Shown here: positions 26,580 through 34,904 of the stretch, piece after piece | Position numbering within the stretch: position 1 is the first letter of the stretch | How the letters are laid out: each line of letters opens with the position of its first letter | Assembly (NCBI RefSeq): GCF_040409805.1 | Contig: NZ_CP099572.1 | Location: 1,302,001-1,366,000, forward strand | DNA: 64,000 nt | Direction: 5' to 3' | From: Polynucleobacter sp. MWH-UH23A | GTDB lineage: Bacteria; Pseudomonadota; Gammaproteobacteria; Burkholderiales; Burkholderiaceae | Position numbers and translations under genes: made by a program | The notes under the pieces: model-generated | The model's database searches: none | What the model was told of the DNA's origin: nothing | The model's input: only the letters and a program-made list of their open reading frames with translations

Positions 26580-27377
26580 TTATTCCTGCCCCAAATAGGC
26601 AACCTGAACTTCGCGGTTGCTCACGATTTCATCATAAGTGCCTTCGGCAATCTTTTTACCGTAATTCAGAACGATACAACGCTCAGTCATGCGCTGAATT
26701 AAGCCCATCTCGTGCTCGATCAAAATAATCGTAAAGGGCTTGATTTTGCTTCGCACCTGCAAAATATCATTCATCACTTCCGCAGTTTCGTCGTGCGTCA
26801 TACCTGCGGATGGCTCATCCAATAACAAGAGATCAGGCTCGCTGATTAAGGCTCGGCAAATCTCAATACGACGTCGATCAATCATTGGCAAACTAGCAAC
26901 AGGTTCAAATATTTTTGGAGCCAATTTAGGGTTGAAAGTTTTTAACAGGCTTTCTACCTGCTGAACCACTCCTTCATACTCAGCCTTGAACGCCTTGCGA
27001 GAGATTAAATTAAAGATTAAACCCGTATTTAGGCGACGATTATCGCCTATAGCAATGTTGTCAAATACCGTTAATGGTAAGGACAAGCGTGAACGTTGGA
27101 ATGTTCTAGTGATGGCATTCAGATAAACCTGCTGCGCACTTGCATCAGTCAAATCTTGACCACGAAAATGCACGTGTCCAGAACTAGCGCGATACAAGCC
27201 TGTGATGACATTAAAAAATGTTGTCTTACCAGATCCATTAGGGCCTAAAAGACCTAGAACCTCGCCTTCATTCACATGCAAATTCAAGGAGTCCAGCGCT
27301 GTAACACCACCAAAACGCATGGTGAGATCTTGCGCTTCTAACAATTTAGTCTTGGAATTCAAAGATTGCTGGCTCAT
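26580..27377 (-). CDS. Branched-chain-type ABC transporter ATPase (LivG family)
   Basis: 265 residues: Walker A GPNGSGKTTFFNVITG, Walker B LLLLDEPSAGMTHDET and switch histidine in IILIEHEMGLI. The usual LSGGQ signature is replaced by ASLPMIDRRRIEICRAL, a deviation that should be compared with related transporters. The second ATPase would still complete one canonical site. It overlaps the permease gene by 4 bp and precedes livF by two bases, so the transporter genes are one operon. Confidence 0.92.
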   Translation of the reverse strand: MSQQSLNSKTKLLEAQDLTMRFGGVTALDSLNLHVNEGEVLGLLGPNGSGKTTFFNVITGLYRASSGHVHFRGQDLTDASAQQVYLNAITRTFQRSRLSLPLTVFDNIAIGDNRRLNTGLIFNLISRKAFKAEYEGVVQQVESLLKTFNPKLAPKIFEPVASLPMIDRRRIEICRALISEPDLLLLDEPSAGMTHDETAEVMNDILQVRSKIKPFTIILIEHEMGLIQRMTERCIVLNYGKKIAEGTYDEIVSNREVQVAYLGQE

Positions 27378-28516
27378 TCTTTTCCTCCCGCTTTACCGGC
27401 AGGAAAATACTGGCGAACACGTCTTGGCAATAAACCATCGGGACGGAATAGCAAAATCAAAATCACTACGATTGCATACAGCAGAAAGCGATACTCCTGA
27501 ATAAACTGTAATTTCTCCGGCAGAATCACCACAATCGCGGCTGCAGGAATAATTCCCCATGGGTTTCCAATGCCACCAAGAATCACAATCGAAACCAGAA
27601 TCAAAGAATCAGCAAAAGTGAAGTTATTTGGCGCCACATAGGCTGTCATCATGCCGTAGAGCGCACCAGCCAAGCCTGCAACAAAGTTACCCAGAGTAAA
27701 CGCAACAATTTTCCAATAGGCTATGTTGACTCCAAAGGTAGAAGCGGCAATCTCATCCGTACGAACCATATCCATACTCAAGCCGATCCATGAGCGCTCT
27801 AAATTGCGAGTAATCCGGAAGGTTGCAATCAGCAGAACCAAGGCGATCACTAAATAAGGAATATAGAAGGACAGCTCAACACCACCCACCTCAAGCCCAT
27901 TAGAAAGATTCCAGCCAAAAATGGTTAATGGTGGAATTTTTAAGCCTTGCGGACCACCTAGGGTGTCGTTTACCTCTAAGAAGTTGCGGAACAAAATACC
28001 AAAAGCAATAGTGACTAGCGCAGCATAATGACCACGCGTTCTCAGCACTGGATAAATCAGGATGGAGCCAATCAAAGCTGAGATCGTTGCCGCAATGAGC
28101 AGCACCAATAAATGCGGTACTGCGGTATGCGTAGCTAAAACTGCGGCGGTATAGCTTCCAATACCAAAGAATGCGGCACCCGCAAAGTTCACAATACCTA
28201 CGTAGCCAAACTGAATATTAAGACCCAAGCAAACGATGGAATAAATCAATACCGTTGCCAGCATCAACAAAGCGAAATGGGAGTTATGAAACACCACCAT
28301 CATGACCAAGACACCAATCACTGAAGCAGTTGCCGGAAAGCCTGGACGATGACTGACTGCAACAGCCAGGCGATCCATGAACCCAGTTTTCTTACCAACT
28401 ACACTCGCAACAAAAGCAATCGCGACCAAAGCGCCCACCTCCAACTGGTTTTCAGCGCCAAGTAACAAGATGCAATAAATTAAGCAAACGATGAAAGTAG
28501 AGATTAGCAATTTCAT
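27374..28516 (-). CDS. Branched-chain-type ABC transporter permease (LivM family)
   Basis: 380 residues, polytopic, with the LivM core YSIVCLGLNIQFGYVGIVNF, AAFFGIGSYTAAVLAT, FGILFRNFLEVND and GGIGNPWGIIPAAAIVVILPE. It extends by two or three additional N-terminal helices compared with LivH. It pairs with the adjacent LivH-type permease to form the translocation channel. Overlap of 4 bp with livG; two bases from livH. Confidence 0.93.
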   Translation of the reverse strand: MKLLISTFIVCLIYCILLLGAENQLEVGALVAIAFVASVVGKKTGFMDRLAVAVSHRPGFPATASVIGVLVMMVVFHNSHFALLMLATVLIYSIVCLGLNIQFGYVGIVNFAGAAFFGIGSYTAAVLATHTAVPHLLVLLIAATISALIGSILIYPVLRTRGHYAALVTIAFGILFRNFLEVNDTLGGPQGLKIPPLTIFGWNLSNGLEVGGVELSFYIPYLVIALVLLIATFRITRNLERSWIGLSMDMVRTDEIAASTFGVNIAYWKIVAFTLGNFVAGLAGALYGMMTAYVAPNNFTFADSLILVSIVILGGIGNPWGIIPAAAIVVILPEKLQFIQEYRFLLYAIVVILILLFRPDGLLPRRVRQYFPAGKAGGKE

Positions 28517-28518
28517 AC

Positions 28519-29451
28519 TTACACTCGCTCACTGGATTTTTCTGAGATCAAACCAGTTGGCTTTAATCCCATAATGATGATGATCACCGCAAATGCGAAT
28601 ACATCTTTGTATGCGCTCGGAACGCTGGGCAAGATTGCTGGCAGCAGTACTGCCCCAACCGTTTGAAGAGCGGCAAATAAGAAGCCGCCAACAATCGCTC
28701 CATAGAAATTACCTAAACCACCAACAACTGCAGCAGAGAATCCAATCACACCTAAAAGTAAGCCCATACTGAAATTGACTTCGTTGTAATACAAGCCATT
28801 CATCAAACCTGCTAGCGCAGCCAATGCAGATCCCAGCATAAAAGTAATCAGCACAATTTGTCGAAAGTTAATGCCCATGATGCGTGCAGTTTCACTATCT
28901 TGCGCAACTGCGCGAATCGCTAATCCGACCTTGCTTTTGGTAATCAGCCTCTGCACAGCAAGAATCGTAATCACACCAGTAGCTAGAAGAATCAAACTAT
29001 CCGAGCGCAATATGAATTCTCCAATAGCAATCCCATCACTCGGAAGGAGCCTTGGGAATGGTTTTGGATTGGATCCATTTGGATAAAACAAGCGAACCAA
29101 CTCACGCAAAGCCAAGCCCAACATCAAAGTAACTAGCAATGTATTAATTGGGGGTGCTTTTTGGAGAGGCAGAATCAAATAGCGCGCAATGATTGCACCA
29201 AGAAATGCCGCTATCGAAAGGCTTACTAACACCAGCACAAGCAGCTGCAACCATGGAGATTCAAAAGTTCCAGCAATGCCAATATAAGTGGTGAGGCCAG
29301 CAAAGGCCCCCACCATCAAGATATCGCCATGCGAAAACTTAATAACGTCCAGAACACCAAAGTACAGGGTGAAGCCGACCGCCACAATTGCGTATATAAC
29401 GCCCAGCATCAACCCATTAAGAAGATACTGCAAAAAAATATCAAATGACAC
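28519..29451 (-). CDS. Branched-chain-type ABC transporter permease (LivH family)
   Basis: 310 residues, about eight TM helices. Conserved LivH pieces: LLNGLMLGVIYAIVAVGFTL, FGVLDVIKFSHGDILMVGAF, GLAIRAVAQDSETARIMGIN and GVIGFSAAVVGGLGNFYGAI. It is the second channel subunit. The 40-bp gap after the binding-protein gene and two-base gap to livM place it inside the transporter operon. Confidence 0.94.
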   Translation of the reverse strand: MSFDIFLQYLLNGLMLGVIYAIVAVGFTLYFGVLDVIKFSHGDILMVGAFAGLTTYIGIAGTFESPWLQLLVLVLVSLSIAAFLGAIIARYLILPLQKAPPINTLLVTLMLGLALRELVRLFYPNGSNPKPFPRLLPSDGIAIGEFILRSDSLILLATGVITILAVQRLITKSKVGLAIRAVAQDSETARIMGINFRQIVLITFMLGSALAALAGLMNGLYYNEVNFSMGLLLGVIGFSAAVVGGLGNFYGAIVGGFLFAALQTVGAVLLPAILPSVPSAYKDVFAFAVIIIIMGLKPTGLISEKSSERV

Positions 29452-29491
29452 GCTAGAACACTTTCCTCTTAGCTAGAAAATCTATGAAGAA

Positions 29492-30643
29492 TTATTGACC
29501 TAGCTTACGCTGTCCTTTGGCATACAAACTATCTTCCCAAACAACCCATTTGCCATCTTGCGCAACATATTTGGAAATCAAAGGAACGATATTTTGTCGA
29601 TGATCGTCAAAACTTACCTTACCAATAATCGTTTCCACATTTTGGGTGTTGTTCAGCACTGCCATGACTTTCTTGCGATCAGGTCCAGCCTTTTCGATCG
29701 CATCAATAATCAGAGTTGCTGCAGTGTAGGCAAATGGTCCGTATGCCTCTGGAGCATCAGGATATTTTTGTTGATTGTATTTAGCAATAAACCCGAGACC
29801 GCCTGGTAACTTCTCCCATGGAGCGCCTTCAATAAATGAGAGCGAACCTTCAGAGAGTTTGCCCAAGCCCTCAATGTAGGCATCAGACTTAATTCCAGAT
29901 GTGCCTTCAAATACAGCCTTAATACCCAGACGATCCATCTGGGTACGAATGCGGATACCGATAGGAGTCAAACCTCCGAAATAGACTACCTCAGGCTTTA
30001 ACTCTTTTACTTTGGTCAACTCAGCCGTGAAATCCTGCTGATCTGCAGTAACACCAAAGGTTCCCAAAATCTGTCCACCATTTTTGGTGAGATATTGGGA
30101 GAAATATTTATTGTGACCTTTACCGTAGTCAGTGGTGTCATGAATGATGACCCACTTCTTGTAGCCAAGCCCTGTAAGAAACTTTGCTGCAACTTCGTTT
30201 TGGTTAATCATGGTGCCATTAACACGGTGAACTTCTTTGTAGTTGTTGGCGTAGGTAATTTCAGGCAAAACTGCACCCCACACCATGACAGGCAAGCCAA
30301 ACTTGTGATAAACGTCGACCGTACTCATAGCAACTGCAGAACAGTAGTGAGTAACACCAGCAATAATTGAACTATCTGAAGCGATCTTGGTTGCAACCTG
30401 TACACCTACGTTCGGTTTGCATTCATCATCAGCCGCAACTAGTTCGTACTTGTACTTTGCATTTGGGTCCTGGTTCTTTAATCGAACCGCCAAATCAGCA
30501 GAGTTTCGACCACCAATACCATTGGCTGAAACACCCCCTGTTAAAGGTCCAATATAGGCGATTTTGACGGTATCTTTGGCAGATACACTCCCTGAAATAC
30601 TGATAACTAGGGCTACAAACAACGTAGAAATACGTGATTTCAT
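29492..30643 (-). CDS. Liv-type ABC transporter periplasmic binding protein
   Basis: 383 residues. A signal peptide ends near SGSVSAK, then the type I periplasmic-binding fold: VKIAYIGPLTGGVSANGIGG, LVAADDECKPNVGVQVATKI, VAMSTVDVYHKFGLPVMVWG and TDYGKGHNKYFSQYL. A strong Shine-Dalgarno (AAGGAG, eight bases before ATG) suggests high expression, as usual for a binding protein. It leads the transporter operon. The ligand cannot be read from sequence; amino acids, amides, or aromatic acids are all seen in this family. Confidence 0.93.
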   Translation of the reverse strand: MKSRISTLFVALVISISGSVSAKDTVKIAYIGPLTGGVSANGIGGRNSADLAVRLKNQDPNAKYKYELVAADDECKPNVGVQVATKIASDSSIIAGVTHYCSAVAMSTVDVYHKFGLPVMVWGAVLPEITYANNYKEVHRVNGTMINQNEVAAKFLTGLGYKKWVIIHDTTDYGKGHNKYFSQYLTKNGGQILGTFGVTADQQDFTAELTKVKELKPEVVYFGGLTPIGIRIRTQMDRLGIKAVFEGTSGIKSDAYIEGLGKLSEGSLSFIEGAPWEKLPGGLGFIAKYNQQKYPDAPEAYGPFAYTAATLIIDAIEKAGPDRKKVMAVLNNTQNVETIIGKVSFDDHRQNIVPLISKYVAQDGKWVVWEDSLYAKGQRKLGQ

Positions 30644-30716
30644 GCTGGATCTCCTTATTTATAGGTAGTACTGCTTTTTTCTTAGTGTAGCAAAGCTCTT
30701 AAATTTGAATATACAA

Positions 30717-30746
30717 CTTATAAAAATCGCAAAGTAGTACGGACAA
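30717..30746 (-). promoter_or_regulatory. Candidate promoter of the Liv/amidase train
   Basis: Minus strand TTGTCC (30741-30746), 18 bp, TATAAG (30717-30722), about 75 bp before the binding-protein ATG in the 217-bp AT-rich gap after the dehydratase gene. Visual call only. Confidence 0.35.
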
Positions 30747-30860
30747 GCAGTCACTCGGTGCTATGTGCACCTATATAAAACACCCATTACCCAATTTGGT
30801 GAACCCACAGAGCCAATTAATTGAGCATTTGGGCAACGGACTAGGCTTAAGTCTCATTTT

Positions 30861-32600
30861 TTAAAAAATGTCTGGCTCAGGCACTGGTTTACCAAAACTG
30901 GTTTCCAGGAAATCAAAATCGCATCCATCCTCTGCTTGCAAAATGTGGCGGCTAAACATCCAGCCATAACCTCTTTCATATTTGGGTTCTGGTGCTACCC
31001 ACTTTGCTTTTCTCTGGGCGAGCTCTTCATCACTAATCTCTAGATGTATTTTTCTGTTTGGTACATCTACGGTAATCAGATCACCCGTTTTCACTAAAGC
31101 TAATGGTCCACCTATATAAGACTCGGGCGAGGCATGCAAGATGCAAGCGCCATAACTAGTACCACTCATGCGAGCATCAGATAAGCGCAGCATGTCACGT
31201 ACACCTTGCTTAACTAACTTCACTGGAATGGGTAGCATGCCCCACTCTGGCATACCGGGACCACCTTTAGGGCCCGCGTTTCTTAAAACTAGAATGTGAT
31301 TCTCTGTCACATCGAGGTTTTCATCCTCGACAGCTTTTTTCATTTCTGGGTAGCTATCAAATACCAATGCTGGGCCAGTGTGTTTAAGGAACTTCTCGGC
31401 ACAGGCGCTTGGCTTAATCACTGCGCCACCTGGTGCGATATTTCCCTTAAGAACTGCTAGCGCGCCCTCTTGGTAAATGGCTTTATCTAATGGTCGAATG
31501 ACATCATCGTTATGCACTTGCGCATCTTTTATATTCTCGCCAATGGTTTTTCCCGTGATGGTCATCGCACTTGGGTTCAGATGACTGCCCATCTGTTTTA
31601 AAAGTGCTGGCATTCCGCCTGCATAGTAAAAATCTTCCATCAGATACTTGTCACCACTTGGTCGAATGTTGGCAATGACGGGAACTTTTCTGCTAGCCTG
31701 GTCAAAATCATTTAAGGTCACGGTGCAATCTGCGCCCGCACGACGAGACATGGCAATCAAATGAATAATGGCATTGGTACTACAACCCATCGCCATCGCT
31801 GCATTAATCGCGTTTAAGAAATTGGTTTTACTGAGTACTTTTACTGGCGTGAGGTCTTCCCACACCATCCCTACGATTCTTCTGCCGCAAGCAGCTGCCA
31901 TACGAGGATGGCTCGCATCTGCTGCTGGAATACTCGATGCGCCTGGCAAGGTTAGTCCTAGCGCCTCAGCAATGCCCATCATGGTGGCAGCAGTGCCCAT
32001 GGTCATACAGGTGCCATGACTACGGGCAATACCACCCTCCACTTCTAACCACTGCGCCTCAGAGATATTGCCTGCACGGCGCTCATCCCAATATTTCCAT
32101 GCATCTGAACCTGAACCTAAGACCTTGCCTTTCCAGTTGCCACGCAACATTGGTCCAGCGGGTAAATAGACAAACGGTAGACCCGCAGATAAAGCGCCCA
32201 TTACTAAACCTGGTGTGGTCTTGTCACAGCCGCCCATGAGAACTGCGCCATCGACTGGATGCGAACGAATCAATTCTTCTGTTTCCATCGCGAGCATATT
32301 GCGATAGAGCATGGTGGTAGGTTTGACGTATTGCTCTGCTAATGAAATTGCAGGCAGCTCCAATGGGAAGCCACCGGCTTGCAATATGCCGCGCTTCACA
32401 TCCTCTACTCGTTGCTTGAAGTGTGTATGACAAGGATTGATATCAGACCAAGTATTAATGATGGCAATGACTGGTTTACCTGCCCAATCCTCTGGTCCAT
32501 AACCCATTTGCATGGCTCTAGAGCGATGGCCAAAGGAACGCAAATCATCTGGTGCAAACCAGCGAGCACTACGTAAGGATTCTTTGGTCTTTTTGGACAT
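30861..32600 (-). CDS. IlvD/Edd family dehydratase, L-arabinonate dehydratase-like
   Basis: 579 residues. The three cysteines of the iron-sulfur site are C57 (DINPCHTHF), C125 (MGGCDKTTPG) and C198 (SHGTCMTMG). The length and the opening RSARWFAPDDLRSFGHRSRA resemble sugar-acid dehydratases (L-arabinonate/D-xylonate type, [2Fe-2S]) more than biosynthetic IlvD. It would convert an aldonate to a 2-keto-3-deoxy acid. It lies upstream of the Liv transporter on the same strand, 217 bp away, and divergent from a Bug gene. It may share the substrate of the lactonase and the Ldh2-type enzyme. Confidence 0.85.
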   Translation of the reverse strand: MSKKTKESLRSARWFAPDDLRSFGHRSRAMQMGYGPEDWAGKPVIAIINTWSDINPCHTHFKQRVEDVKRGILQAGGFPLELPAISLAEQYVKPTTMLYRNMLAMETEELIRSHPVDGAVLMGGCDKTTPGLVMGALSAGLPFVYLPAGPMLRGNWKGKVLGSGSDAWKYWDERRAGNISEAQWLEVEGGIARSHGTCMTMGTAATMMGIAEALGLTLPGASSIPAADASHPRMAAACGRRIVGMVWEDLTPVKVLSKTNFLNAINAAMAMGCSTNAIIHLIAMSRRAGADCTVTLNDFDQASRKVPVIANIRPSGDKYLMEDFYYAGGMPALLKQMGSHLNPSAMTITGKTIGENIKDAQVHNDDVIRPLDKAIYQEGALAVLKGNIAPGGAVIKPSACAEKFLKHTGPALVFDSYPEMKKAVEDENLDVTENHILVLRNAGPKGGPGMPEWGMLPIPVKLVKQGVRDMLRLSDARMSGTSYGACILHASPESYIGGPLALVKTGDLITVDVPNRKIHLEISDEELAQRKAKWVAPEPKYERGYGWMFSRHILQAEDGCDFDFLETSFGKPVPEPDIF

Positions 32601-32769
32601 AGGCGCCTATGAATCAATATGAGAATAAATGTAAAAGCCTATATTAATGCTGGAAATTGCAGAAAGGGTATTCCTGCACTTGTTTTCTGCTAACCATTTA
32701 ATTACCCTACTACAAACAGAGCATCAAGACCTAAATAAAAAACCCTAAAAATACGGGAATGGAGACTAG

Positions 32770-33786
32770 ATGAAGCTTTCTTTATGGATTAAAACCCTGT
32801 GCATTTCCTGTTTGGCTTGCTTTGGCTCGCTGACAGCCATCGCCCAATCGGAATATCCGAATAAGCCTGTCAAAATTATTGTTCCCTTCCCCCCTGGTGG
32901 CACCACCGATCTGATGGCGCGCATTTCAGCTGAGCAACTAACCAAAATTTTCAAACAAGCCTTTGTGATTGAGAACGTCGCTGGTGGTGGTGGCGTTATT
33001 GGCGCCGAACGAGCTGCAGGTGCACAGCCCGATGGCTATACCTTAGTGATGACAGGCGTTGGACAAAATGCAGTAGCTCACGGCCTTGACCCCAATCTCA
33101 AATATGACTCAATGAAAGATTTTGCACACATCTCTCTGATTGATCTCGGCCCTAATGTCTTGGTAGTAAACCCTGACCGTCCGTTTAAAACATTGAAAGA
33201 TATCGTTGACTTTGCAAGAGCCAATCCCGGCAAGCTTGACTATGGCTACACCTATGCCTCATCAGGCCATATGGCTATGGAGTTACTACGGCAAGCAACA
33301 GCCACCTGCGCAGATCCTAAAAAGAAACTGAACTGCAATCCATTACCAATTGTTGGCATCCCTTATCGCGGCGGCGGTCCTTTAATGAATGCCCTTTTGG
33401 GTAATGAGATTCCTATGATCTTTATTAACCAAGATGCCGCATTATCTTACGTTGCCGCTGGCAAACTGCGTCCGATTGCAGTCAGTAGCTTGCAACGCAA
33501 TCCTTTGTACCCAACTATTCCTACAGTAGCTGAAAGTGGCTACCCAGGATTCCAAGCATTGTCTTGGGCTGGTATTAGCGCACCCAAGGGAACACCTAAA
33601 CCAGTACTCGATAAATTAGAAGCTGCCATGATTCAAGCACTACAAACTCCTGAAGTGAAACAACGGATTGAGTCAGTCGGTTTTGTCATTCCACCATTGG
33701 GTGCAAATGCGTACAACAATTTCTTGAAATCAGAAATTGAACTCTGGACCAACCTAATTAAGAAATCTGGAATTAAGCCAGAATAA
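32770..33786 (+). CDS. Bug/TctC family extracytoplasmic solute-binding protein
   Basis: 338 residues. Signal peptide to TAIAQ, then the Bug start YPNKPVKIIVPFPPGGTTDL, VAGGGGVIGAERAAGAQPDG, GKLDYGYTYASSGHMAMELL and IPTVAESGYPGFQALSWAG. A Cys-containing insertion (TATCADPKKKLNCNPLP) in the middle, two cysteines 11 apart, is not common in the family and may form a disulfide. It is divergent from the IlvD-like dehydratase, so it may deliver or sense its substrate. No TctA/TctB partner is present. Confidence 0.92.
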   Translation: MKLSLWIKTLCISCLACFGSLTAIAQSEYPNKPVKIIVPFPPGGTTDLMARISAEQLTKIFKQAFVIENVAGGGGVIGAERAAGAQPDGYTLVMTGVGQNAVAHGLDPNLKYDSMKDFAHISLIDLGPNVLVVNPDRPFKTLKDIVDFARANPGKLDYGYTYASSGHMAMELLRQATATCADPKKKLNCNPLPIVGIPYRGGGPLMNALLGNEIPMIFINQDAALSYVAAGKLRPIAVSSLQRNPLYPTIPTVAESGYPGFQALSWAGISAPKGTPKPVLDKLEAAMIQALQTPEVKQRIESVGFVIPPLGANAYNNFLKSEIELWTNLIKKSGIKPE

Positions 33787-33789
33787 TTC

Positions 33790-33823
33790 AAGCAGAATAG
33801 TTATGAAGACAACTATTCTGCTT
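33790..33823. terminator. Hairpin between convergent genes
   Basis: Perfect 13-bp stem AAGCAGAATAGTT (33790-33802) with AACTATTCTGCTT (33811-33823), 8-base loop. It starts four bases after the Bug stop codon. No long T-run follows, so it could be a terminator or an mRNA 3'-end stabiliser. Confidence 0.55.
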
Positions 33824-33825
33824 AC

Positions 33826-33855
33826 TTACTTTTAGTTACTTTTAGTTATTTTTAG
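33826..33855. repeat. 10-bp tandem repeat, three copies, across the rhodanese gene stop codon
   Basis: ttacttttag at 33826-33835 and 33836-33845, then the variant ttatttttag at 33846-33855. The stop codon of the minus-strand rhodanese gene (33842-33844) lies inside copy two. Confidence 0.9.
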
Positions 33856-34831
33856 CTTTCAGCGCTTCTTCTAACTGATTGATCTTGTTTTGCATGGCAG
33901 CCATCTTGGCATTGAGTGCGCCCACATTTAAGAATGTCTCATCGGCGACAGGTGCCTTGAGGTTATTACCCCAACCTAGCCAGGATGAGTCGTAGACCTT
34001 CACCTTCTTAAATCCTAGACTCTTGAGAACCGTTGCCGTCTCAGATGCACGGACTCCACTTTGACAATACACCACTGTCTCTTTATCAGGATCTAGATTC
34101 GCGTAGAGTTTTTTCAGATCGGCTGTGTTTTTCAGCGCCATTCCTGAGTTATCGCTTACCTGTTTTTTGCTCAGCTTCACTCCTGTTGCTGGGTCCTGCC
34201 AGTTATCTTCAAATGGCACATTGATCGCATTTGGAATATGCCCACCACGAATGGCGCGAATGTCCTTACCCGAATATTCATCGGGTGTTCTTGCATCAAT
34301 GATCTGTACCGATTTGGACTGCGCCAATTTGAGCATCTCTTCATTGCTCACCACGAGCTGCTTTTGTGGCACCAAGGCCACTGATACTGGTTTGAGACTT
34401 GTACGCTCTTTCTGAATAGGTAGGCCTGCTTGCTTCCAGCCATCAATACCATCATGATAGATCTGAGCATTTTTGCCACCAAAGTATTTAATGGTGTACA
34501 AGCCAAAGTAGCTATAGGGATTACCTCTTGAGCCATAGACCACTACTTCCTGATTCACATCCAAGCCAGCTGCATTGAAGATCTTCTCGATCTGTTCTAG
34601 CGCTATGTAGTCTTCCTTATTGGGGTCTCGCAATACAGCACCAGCGTCGCCAATATTAATTGCTCCTGGGATATGGCCATCGAGATAACTCTTTTCGTCT
34701 CGAACGTCCCAAATAATCACGCCACGTGCAAGTGCCTGTTGCACTTGATCCGTTTGAACAATAACTGCTGCGTCCTGAGCAAATACGCCAGTAGCAATGG
34801 ATGCCAATAGGATAAATAAGAGTTTTCTCAC
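33842..34831 (-). CDS. Exported two-domain rhodanese-type sulfurtransferase
   Basis: 329 residues. The signal peptide ends at TGVFAQ. The first rhodanese domain (about 22-135) has VVVYGSRGNPYSYFG, with serine where the active cysteine should be. The second (about 155-285) has the intact loop VVYCQSGVRASETA with catalytic cysteine. A short C-terminal coiled coil (NAKMAAMQNKINQLEEALKA) follows. This matches thiosulfate sulfurtransferases with an inactive N-domain, but acting in the periplasm. The coiled coil may mediate oligomerisation. The gene stands alone between two Bug genes. Confidence 0.88.
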   Translation of the reverse strand: MRKLLFILLASIATGVFAQDAAVIVQTDQVQQALARGVIIWDVRDEKSYLDGHIPGAINIGDAGAVLRDPNKEDYIALEQIEKIFNAAGLDVNQEVVVYGSRGNPYSYFGLYTIKYFGGKNAQIYHDGIDGWKQAGLPIQKERTSLKPVSVALVPQKQLVVSNEEMLKLAQSKSVQIIDARTPDEYSGKDIRAIRGGHIPNAINVPFEDNWQDPATGVKLSKKQVSDNSGMALKNTADLKKLYANLDPDKETVVYCQSGVRASETATVLKSLGFKKVKVYDSSWLGWGNNLKAPVADETFLNVGALNAKMAAMQNKINQLEEALKAKNN

Positions 34832-34882
34832 TGGGTCTTCCTTTTAATAAATCAGATCTAAATACATGATGAATGAGTCTTT

Positions 34883-34904
34883 ACTCATCCTTCACTCATC
34901 CTTC
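34883..34904. repeat. 11-bp direct duplication across the stop codon of a Bug gene
   Basis: actcatccttc at 34883-34893 and again at 34894-34904, tandem and identical. The stop codon of the minus-strand gene is 34892-34894, at the junction. Confidence 0.88.

Noticed and set aside
30853..30872. Palindrome CATTTTTTAAAAAATG at the dehydratase stop as terminator or operator
   Set aside because: Pure A/T core with weak pairing; more likely a chance A/T run.
32647..32748. 33-codon ORF upstream of a Bug gene
   Set aside because: No ribosome site and no hydrophobic or motif pattern; likely untranslated leader.
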